A stretch of DNA of 32,956 bases, from assembly GCA_007121535.1 (NCBI GenBank), contig SKKK01000271.1, positions 1-32,956 of the forward strand, read 5' to 3'. This DNA comes from Planctomycetaceae bacterium (GTDB lineage: Bacteria > Planctomycetota > Planctomycetia > Pirellulales > Pirellulaceae). Shown one piece after another: positions 24,743 to 31,216 of this stretch (position 1 is its first letter; every line of letters starts with the position of its first letter). Position numbers and translations under genes: made by a program. The notes beneath the pieces were generated by a model, which had not been told where the DNA came from, made no database searches, and worked only from the letters and a program-made list of their open reading frames with translations.

Positions 24743-25330
24743 AATCGTGGCTGAATCTCGGACGACCATCGAAAGATCGGGAACAGACACCTCGGTAAAG
24801 CGCGGGTTGCACATGGCGTGTCTCCAAACGGTGGGAAAGGCAGGAAGGAAACGCTCGATTCTATCGCTTCGATTTTGTGCTGGCAATTCCTGCGGTTTCA
24901 TCACACTGGCAGCTTCGGAGCAAGAAGCGGTGACACCGTCTCAGGGGTTACCAACCGCCATGGATGACCGTTGGACTGGTCCGATGGCTTCGATTGCCTC
25001 CGTCGTCCACACGGGCATTTCGACGTCTGGCGTCTGGTTCGCGTCGAGTCTGCGACGGATTTTTGCGCAGACAATCCAAATCGATCAGCACCCCATCAAG
25101 GAATATTCATGACTTGTGGGCGATGCTTGACATGATCGGCGAAATCGGTAAACATTGGAATGAAAGGCTGAAGACTTGCAGGTCTACACCGGATAATATC
25201 CGATGATTATGCAAGTTGATGCAGCAATTTGGGATGGCGTTCGGCAACACTTGAATTGCGTCTGGTCATCCCCTGGCGGAAGTCCGTCGCTTGGCGGCTT
25301 CCTAACACTCACGCTTGATCGAGGCCAGCG
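24743..25330. other. Intergenic region upstream of the hydrogenase operon
   Basis: Over 500 bp between divergent genes. It holds two weak plus-strand promoter-like pairs: TTGACA (25127-25132) with AAACAT 17 bases on, and GATAAT (25192-25197) with a poor -35. The inverted repeat CGGATA-A-TATCCG at 25190-25202 overlaps the latter and could be an operator. No gene, RNA or repeat copy was recognised. Confidence 0.5.
25190..25202. promoter_or_regulatory. Inverted repeat over a -10-like hexamer (operator candidate)
   Basis: The 13-base palindrome CGGATAATATCCG (6-bp arms, one central base) contains GATAAT, about 130 bp before the first hydrogenase gene. A repressor bound here could block transcription. 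It does not match the Rex or Fnr consensus, so the regulator is unknown. Confidence 0.3.
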
Positions 25331-25858
25331 ATGGCGACCGAAAACTTGACCTGTCCGGGGTGCCACGAGGCAACACAAGAGGAACTCTTGGCCCAGTTGG
25401 ACGATGTATTGGAGACCTACGCCGACGTGCCCGGCGCGTTGATTCCCGTGCTGCAGATCGCTCAGGCGATTTTCGGCTACCTGCCGGAGACCGCGTTGCG
25501 CAAGATCAGCGTGGCCCTGCGTAAGCCGTACAGCGAGGTGGCTGGCGTCGTCGGCTTCTATTCCTACTTCACAACCGTCCCGCGCGGGCGGCACCTGGTA
25601 CGGGTGTGCCTCGGTACGGCCTGCTACGTTCGCGGCGGCAAGGAAGTCCTGGCGGCTCTCAAGACGGCCTTGCGGATCGAAGTGGCCGAGACCACATCCG
25701 ATCAGTTTTTTTCGCTGGACGTCGCTCGCTGTTTTGGCGCATGCGGCTTGGCGCCGGTCATCACAATTGACGACGACGTGCATCAACGCGTCCGACCGCC
25801 GCGGCTGGCCAGGATTCTGGAGCAGTACCGGCAAGCACCCGCCGAGGAGCAGTCATGA
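25331..25858 (+). CDS. hydC: NuoE/HydC-like [2Fe-2S] subunit of the multimeric hydrogenase
   Basis: Predicted 175 residues, the usual size of the 24-kDa NuoE/HydC family. The thioredoxin-like [2Fe-2S] domain carries CLGTAC (C93, C98) and CFGAC (C134, C138), and the N-terminal helical part includes the family phrase GVVGFYSYF. An extra CPGC pair near the N-terminus (residues 8-11) is not part of the core. Known: this subunit takes electrons from the flavin subunit in NADH dehydrogenase and HydABC hydrogenases. The stop overlaps the next gene's ATG (ATGA at 25855-25858), so the two are translationally coupled and presumably made in equal amounts. It is the first gene of a three-gene operon with hydrogenase subunits B and A. 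Confidence 0.9.
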   Translation: MATENLTCPGCHEATQEELLAQLDDVLETYADVPGALIPVLQIAQAIFGYLPETALRKISVALRKPYSEVAGVVGFYSYFTTVPRGRHLVRVCLGTACYVRGGKEVLAALKTALRIEVAETTSDQFFSLDVARCFGACGLAPVITIDDDVHQRVRPPRLARILEQYRQAPAEEQS

Positions 25859-28800
25859 GGAACGTTTTGGGCAGTCTTGAGGAACTGATCGCATTAGGCG
25901 AAGCCGTCCGTCGAGAAAAGGCGGCTCTGGAGACCCGGGGCGTGGTCCCGATTCGCATCTGTGTGGGCGCCGGCTGCATCGCGTCCGGGTCGCAAAGCGT
26001 CAAGACGTCGCTGGAAGCCGAATTGCAGCGTCAGCAGCGGGCATCGAAGGCCGAGATCTGCGCCGTCGGCTGTCTTGGCCCCTGCCACGGCGGTCCCGTC
26101 GTGGTCATCGGCGACACCTATTACGAGCGGGTTCGACCCGAGGATTGCATGGAATTAGTGGGCGAGCATCTCGGCAAGGGCCGCATTGTCGAGCGACTGA
26201 CGCACCGCCGCCCGGACGGACGCGTGATCTCCAAGCTGGCCGACATCGACTTCTTCCGCCGTCAGACCAAGGTGGTGTTGAACCGGTGCGGCCGGATCGA
26301 TCCGCAGCGGATCGAGGACTATTTCGCTGAGGAAGGTTACGTGGCCTTGGGCAGGGTTCTGACTGAGGGCGATCCGGACGCGGTGCTGCAGCAGGTTCGG
26401 GAATCGGGCTTGCGGGGCCGCGGCGGCGCCGGTTTTTCCACTTGGAAGAAATGGGATTTTGCGCGCAAAGCCCCCGGCGACGAGAAATTCGTGGTTTGCA
26501 ACGCCGATGAGGGCGATCCCGGGGCGTTCATGGACCGCAGCGTCCTGGAAGGGGATCCTCACGCGGTGATCGAAGGCATGGCGCTTGCCGCGTATGGGGT
26601 GGGCGCCAAGAGAGGCTTCATCTACGTGCGGGCCGAGTATCCGCTGGCTGTCGAACGGCTGAAGATCGCGATGGCTCAGGCTCGCGAGTACGGGTTGCTG
26701 GGTACCAACATTCTCGGCACGGGCTTTGAATTCGACCTGGAGCTGCGGATGGGTTCCGGAGCGTTCGTGTGCGGCGAAGAGACGGCCTTGTTGACTTCGA
26801 TCGAGGGCAATCGCGGCGAGCCGCGGCCGAGGCCTCCGTTCCCGGCGCAGCAGGGGTTGTGGGGCAAACCCACCGTGTTGAACAACGTCGAGACGTACGC
26901 CAACGTGCCCCCGATCCTGCTCGAAGGCGGCGCCTGGTATGCCATGTACGGCTCGACCAGCAGCAAGGGCACGAAGGTCTTCGCCTTGGCCGGCGCCATC
27001 ACCAATTCAGGCCTGGTGGAAGTGCCGATCGGCATGTCGTTGGGCGATTTGATTTACGATATCGGCGGCGGCATTCCCGGCGGCAAGGAGTTCAAGGCGG
27101 CCCAGATCGGCGGACCTTCCGGTGGCTGCATCCCCAAGCAACACCTGAATGTGCCGCTGGACTACGAGTCGCTGTCACAGCTCGGGGCCATCATGGGCTC
27201 CGGCGGCTTGATCGTCATGGACGAGGACAGTTGCATGGTGGACGTGGCCCGCTTCTTCCTGGAGTTCGTCCAGGAGGAATCCTGTGGCAAGTGCGTCCCC
27301 TGCCGCGTCGGCACCAAGCGGATGCTGGAAATCCTCGAACGCATTTGCGCCGGCAAGGGCGAACACGACGACGTCGAGCATCTGATCGAGTTGGGCGAGC
27401 GGATCAAGGAGAGTTCGCTGTGCGGGCTGGGCCAGACGGCTCCCAACCCCGTGCTATCCACGATCCGCCATTTCGGAAATGAGTACATCGAGCACATTCG
27501 GGACCGGCGGTGCCGGGCCGGCGTTTGTGCCGCTTTGGTGTATGCCCCCTGTGCCAGCGCCTGTCCGGCCAATGTCGACATTCCGGGCTACGTCTCGCTG
27601 GTGGGCGAAAAGCGCTACGCCGAGGCGTTGCGGCTGCACCGCGAGCGGAACCCGTTCCCGGCGATCTGCTCGCGGGTGTGCTTCCACACTTGCGAAGACA
27701 AGTGCCGGCGTTCGACCCTGGACGCCCCCGTGTCGATCCGCGGCGTCAAACGCTTCATGGTCGATCAGGAAGTGACGCTCCAGTTGCCCGAAATCAGGGA
27801 GAACCCGGAGAACGCCCAACGCAAGATCGCGATCATCGGGGCCGGGCCGGCGGGCCTGTCCTGTGCCTACTTCCTGGCCCGGTTGGGCTACCAGCCCAAG
27901 ATCTACGAAGCCGAGCCGCGTCCCGGCGGGATGCTGGTGCAGGCTATCCCTGCCTATCGCTTGCCGCGCGAGATCGTGGCCCGCGAGGTGCGCATGGTCG
28001 AGAACATGGGAGTCGAAATCCTGACGGAAAGGCGGCTGGGGAGGGACTTTACGCTCAAGTCGCTGCGCGGGGAAGGCTGCGATGCCGTGTTCTTGGGAGT
28101 CGGGGCTCCGTTGGGCATGGACTTGGGAATTCCCGGCGAAGAGGCTCAAGGGATTACCGATGCCTTGGGATTCCTCCGCACGTACAACTTGCGAGGCTCG
28201 GTGCCCGTCGGCCGGAACGTGGTCGTCATCGGCGGCGGGAATTCGGCCATCGACGGCGCCCGGACGGCCGTTCGGTTGGGGGCCGAGCAGGTGACAGTCG
28301 TCTATCGCCGCAGCCGTGAGGCCATGCCCGCTTACGAAGAAGAGATCGAAGAAGCAATCCACGAAGGCGTGAAGTTGCAGTTGCTGACGGCGCCGGTGGA
28401 AGTCGTCGCCGAGGCCGGGCGGCTGGTCGGCATCCGCTGCCAGCCGATGCGTCTGGGCGAGTTCGACCACTCGGGCCGCCGGCGACCCAAGGAAGGCGGC
28501 GAGACGTTTGTGCTGCCGGCCGACCAGGTGCTGGTCGCCGTAGGCCAGGCCCTGGACCCGCAGGCCATGGGCGACGACGACCCCTTGGACACCCGCACCA
28601 GCGGCTATTTGGCCGCCGACCCTGTCTCGGGCCAAACGTCACAGAAGTGGATCTTTGCGGGCGGCGACGCGGTCAGCGGCCCATCGTCGGTCGTCGAAGC
28701 CGTGGCCGCCGGCGAGCGGGCGGCCGTGGGCATCGACCGGTTCCTGTCCGGCCGCGAACACGCCTTCTGGCGCGAGACGAAAGACGTGGGCACGTTTTAC

Positions 28801-29007
28801 GACGCCGATGCCGAGCCGCTGGATGCGCCACGGGAGATGCTGCCCTTGATCCCCGTCGAACGCCGCCGGAACAACTTCGACGAAGTGGAACAGCCGTGGC
28901 GCGAATCGGTGGCCGTCCGCCAGGCGCAACGATGCCTGCGATGTGACTACGGCCACCGGACAAACGGCGACCAAGCCGAACGGAGCATGGCAGTGCCGGA
29001 TCGATGA
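25855..29007 (+). CDS. hydB: HydB/NuoF-like flavin subunit fused to a GltD/NfnB-like NAD(P)H oxidoreductase
   Basis: Predicted 1050 residues, much longer than ordinary HydB (~600). Order: thioredoxin-like [2Fe-2S] domain (~30-110; C36, C41, C73, C77); NuoF core with FMN/NADH motif GLRGRGGAGFSTWKKW (186-201); [4Fe-4S] site SCGKCVPC plus C523; then, where HydB normally carries two ferredoxin-type clusters, a GltD-like module (~560-965) with CASAC (C566, C570), further Cys at 605, 609, 613 and 617, an FAD site IGAGPAGLS (~661-669), an NAD(P) site IGGGNSAIDGARTA (~792-805) with YRRS, and FAGGDAV near the end. A late CLRCDYG closes the chain. Inferred: couples NAD(H), NADP(H) and ferredoxin with H2, possibly by flavin-based bifurcation. 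The open frame is unbroken, so the fusion is real rather than an error between two genes. Confidence 0.88.
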   Translation: MRNVLGSLEELIALGEAVRREKAALETRGVVPIRICVGAGCIASGSQSVKTSLEAELQRQQRASKAEICAVGCLGPCHGGPVVVIGDTYYERVRPEDCMELVGEHLGKGRIVERLTHRRPDGRVISKLADIDFFRRQTKVVLNRCGRIDPQRIEDYFAEEGYVALGRVLTEGDPDAVLQQVRESGLRGRGGAGFSTWKKWDFARKAPGDEKFVVCNADEGDPGAFMDRSVLEGDPHAVIEGMALAAYGVGAKRGFIYVRAEYPLAVERLKIAMAQAREYGLLGTNILGTGFEFDLELRMGSGAFVCGEETALLTSIEGNRGEPRPRPPFPAQQGLWGKPTVLNNVETYANVPPILLEGGAWYAMYGSTSSKGTKVFALAGAITNSGLVEVPIGMSLGDLIYDIGGGIPGGKEFKAAQIGGPSGGCIPKQHLNVPLDYESLSQLGAIMGSGGLIVMDEDSCMVDVARFFLEFVQEESCGKCVPCRVGTKRMLEILERICAGKGEHDDVEHLIELGERIKESSLCGLGQTAPNPVLSTIRHFGNEYIEHIRDRRCRAGVCAALVYAPCASACPANVDIPGYVSLVGEKRYAEALRLHRERNPFPAICSRVCFHTCEDKCRRSTLDAPVSIRGVKRFMVDQEVTLQLPEIRENPENAQRKIAIIGAGPAGLSCAYFLARLGYQPKIYEAEPRPGGMLVQAIPAYRLPREIVAREVRMVENMGVEILTERRLGRDFTLKSLRGEGCDAVFLGVGAPLGMDLGIPGEEAQGITDALGFLRTYNLRGSVPVGRNVVVIGGGNSAIDGARTAVRLGAEQVTVVYRRSREAMPAYEEEIEEAIHEGVKLQLLTAPVEVVAEAGRLVGIRCQPMRLGEFDHSGRRRPKEGGETFVLPADQVLVAVGQALDPQAMGDDDPLDTRTSGYLAADPVSGQTSQKWIFAGGDAVSGPSSVVEAVAAGERAAVGIDRFLSGREHAFWRETKDVGTFYDADAEPLDAPREMLPLIPVERRRNNFDEVEQPWRESVAVRQAQRCLRCDYGHRTNGDQAERSMAVPDR

Positions 29008-29049
29008 ACGAAAGGCGAAGCCCGGACGTTGAAGAAAGCGAGGAAATCC

Positions 29050-30822
29050 ATGGTTCAACTGACGATCAACCATACTACGGTCGAGGTCCCCGAAGGCACG
29101 ACCATCCTGAATGCAGCCAACCAGATCGGCATCAAGATCCCCACGCTGTGTTACGTCGAGCGGCTGCAGGCCCCCGGGGCCTGCCGCGCCTGCGTCGTCG
29201 AACTCGAAGGGGTCCAGAATCTGGCGGCATCCTGCTCCATGCCGGTGGCCGAAGGGATGAAGGTCTTGACCAACAGCCGCCGCGTGCGCAACGCCCGGCG
29301 GATGGTGGTCGAATTGCTGCTGTCCGAGCACAACGGCGAATGCCAGACCTGCGACCGCCGCGAGGACTGCGAGTTGCAGGCATTGTCATCCGAGTTGGGC
29401 ATCCGCGAGGTTTCGTACCGCGGCGAACGGACCCGCAAACGCATCGACGTTTCGACGCCGGCGTTGATCCGCGACGCTGGCAAGTGCATCAAGTGCCGCC
29501 GCTGCGTCAGCGTCTGCAGCGAAACTCAACACGTCGGGGCGCTGTGGGCCCAGCACCGCGGCTTCGACACGGCCATTGGACCGGCGTTCAACCGGGACTT
29601 GAGCACGGTGGCCTGCGTGCAGTGTGGCCAATGCGCCGCCGTCTGCCCGGTGGGGGCGATCACGGAAAAAGACCAGATCGACGAAGTCTGGGCCGCCATC
29701 GACGCCCACGACAAGCACGTCGTGGTCCAGACCGCGCCGGCCATCCGCGCGGCGCTGGGCGAGTGCTTTGGCTACCCGCCGGGCACCTTGGTCACGGGCA
29801 AAATGGTGGCCGCGTTGCGCCGGTTGGGCTTCGATGCGGTTTTCGACACCAACTTCACCGCGGACCTGACGATCCTGGAAGAAGGCACCGAACTGCTCAC
29901 GCGGCTGCGCCGGACGCTGGTTGACGGCGAGTCGTCCCTGCTGCCGATGTTTACCAGTTGCTCGCCGGGCTGGATCATGTACATGGAGTATTTCCATCCT
30001 GACCTGCTGGGCCACCTGTCCAGTTGCAAGTCGCCGCAGCAAATGTTCGGAGCCGTGGCCAAGACCTACTACGCCAACCGATTGGGGCTGCGGCCCGACC
30101 AGGTCTTCGTCGCCTCGGTGATGCCCTGTACGGCCAAGAAATTCGAATGCCAGCGCCCGGAAATGGCGGCCAGCGGGACGCGCGACGTGGACGTCGTGCT
30201 GACCACTCGCGAACTGGGCAAAATGATCCGCGCCGCAGGCATCGATTTCCGCAGTCTGCCCGACGAGCAGATGGACGTTCCGCTGGGTCTATCCAGCGGG
30301 GCCGCCGATATCTTTGCCAATACGGGCGGTGTGATGGAAGCCGCCTTGCGGACCGCTTACGAGATCGTGACCGGCCGCGCGCTGCCGCTGGAAAACCTGC
30401 ACGTCCAGCCTGTCGCCGGCCTGCAAGGTGTCAAAGAAGCGGCGTTGAAGATCGAAGATGTGCGGCCCGAGTGGTCCTTCCTGGATGGAGTGACCCTGAA
30501 CGTAGGCGTAGCCCACGGGCTGGGCAACGCGCACCGGATCATCGACGCCATGCGTTCGGGCGCGAAACAATACCATTTTATCGAAGTCATGACCTGCCCC
30601 GGCGGCTGTATCGGAGGCGGCGGTCAGCCCCGGTTTACCACCGACGACGTGCGGCTGGCCCGGATCGCCGCCATCTACCGCGAGGACGAAGGAAAGCAAC
30701 TGCGCAAATCGCACGACAACCCGCAGGTCGCCAGTCTGTACGAAGAGTTCCTTGGCCAGCCTTCGGGCGAGCGCTCCCACCAACTGCTCCATACCCGTTA
30801 CACCGCCCGAGAAGGGATGTGA
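29050..30822 (+). CDS. hydA: [FeFe] hydrogenase catalytic subunit HydA
   Basis: Predicted 590 residues. Modules in order: plant-type [2Fe-2S] (C34, C45, C48, C62), His-ligated [4Fe-4S] (H94, C98, C101, C107), two ferredoxin [4Fe-4S] sites (C146-C156 and C189-C199), then the H-cluster domain with L1 TSCSPGW (302-308), L2 MPCTAKKFE (C360) and L3 EVMTCPGGCIGGGGQP (C516, C520). A small-subunit-like end is present (RSHQLLHTRY). L1 has Ser where TSCCP is usual, and L3 has Thr where MAC is usual. It evolves or consumes H2 in the cytoplasm together with the two subunits encoded upstream. Start chosen at the ATG 29050-29052, preceded by GCGAGGA; a TTG 21 bases earlier is less likely. The maturases HydE, HydF and HydG are not in the window. 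Confidence 0.93.
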   Translation: MVQLTINHTTVEVPEGTTILNAANQIGIKIPTLCYVERLQAPGACRACVVELEGVQNLAASCSMPVAEGMKVLTNSRRVRNARRMVVELLLSEHNGECQTCDRREDCELQALSSELGIREVSYRGERTRKRIDVSTPALIRDAGKCIKCRRCVSVCSETQHVGALWAQHRGFDTAIGPAFNRDLSTVACVQCGQCAAVCPVGAITEKDQIDEVWAAIDAHDKHVVVQTAPAIRAALGECFGYPPGTLVTGKMVAALRRLGFDAVFDTNFTADLTILEEGTELLTRLRRTLVDGESSLLPMFTSCSPGWIMYMEYFHPDLLGHLSSCKSPQQMFGAVAKTYYANRLGLRPDQVFVASVMPCTAKKFECQRPEMAASGTRDVDVVLTTRELGKMIRAAGIDFRSLPDEQMDVPLGLSSGAADIFANTGGVMEAALRTAYEIVTGRALPLENLHVQPVAGLQGVKEAALKIEDVRPEWSFLDGVTLNVGVAHGLGNAHRIIDAMRSGAKQYHFIEVMTCPGGCIGGGGQPRFTTDDVRLARIAAIYREDEGKQLRKSHDNPQVASLYEEFLGQPSGERSHQLLHTRYTAREGM

Positions 30823-30913
30823 GACAAGACGCCTGCATGTCGACGCGGACGTAGATATCTGGTCGGTTGCTCATTTGCCAATTCGGACGTGTCCTTGGCT
30901 ATCTCCGCCCTGG

Positions 30914-31084
30914 TAAGCGCCGGGCCAGATATTTCTTGGTGGAATCGGGGGGAAAGGGGTCGGGAGTCGTTTTCGGGGCCCCGCTTCCCATGTGGTAGAT
31001 CGTTGGCCGAAAACGACTCCCAACCCGCAACGTCCCCTATACAAGGCTGCCTTAATTGACAAGAAACTCCTGGCCGGGTGCTTA
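30914..31084. repeat. Dispersed palindromic element, copy C (complete, 171 bp, MITE-like)
   Basis: It begins TAAGCGCCGGGCCAGATA and ends in a stretch closing with GGCCGGGTGCTTA; these are imperfect terminal inverted repeats of about 30 bp. Inside are hairpin arms 30957-30976 and 31007-31026 (19 of 20 complementary). Both ends read TA at the border, as expected for insertion at a TA dinucleotide (IS630/mariner style). It has no coding capacity, so a transposase would have to act in trans. It matches copy B in reverse orientation: 20 bases (31056-31075) are the exact reverse complement of 21969-21988. Confidence 0.85.
30957..31026. terminator. Near-perfect 20-bp hairpin, possible two-way terminator
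   Basis: Arms 30957-30976 and 31007-31026 pair at 19 of 20 positions plus one G-U, with a 30-base loop, between convergent hydA and brxL. The same structure is present in copy B between other convergent genes. No poly-T run is present. Confidence 0.4.
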
Positions 31085-31216
31085 GTGCCCACGCCGTGCG
31101 CCGGAATCGACCCCCCATGAATGAAGCCGTCCACGAATTGCGGGCCCATATTTGCTGATTCCTTAATTCGTTGGGAAACTCCTCACGCCATATTACCGCA
31201 TCTGCCACGACCTGGA

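Larger units (their letters stand above)
30823..31216. other. Convergent intergenic region between hydA and brxL
   Basis: 394 bp without a gene, lying between convergent genes. It is mostly taken up by the complete copy of the dispersed palindromic element (30914-31084). A short GGAC-GT-GTCC stem at 30887-30896 is also present but has no poly-T run. Confidence 0.5.

Noticed and set aside
27454..28635. A 393-codon minus-strand frame within hydB
   Set aside because: Antisense shadow of the GltD-like half, which has intact cofactor motifs.
25855..29007. Suspicion that the hydB-gltD fusion is an assembly or frameshift artefact
   Set aside because: The frame is continuous, the RCRAGVC junction resembles the normal HydB exit sequence, and both halves keep their motifs.
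30914..31084. Structured non-coding RNA gene
   Set aside because: The stem-loop is part of a repeated element present in both orientations with terminal inverted repeats, which fits a mobile element better than a dedicated RNA gene.
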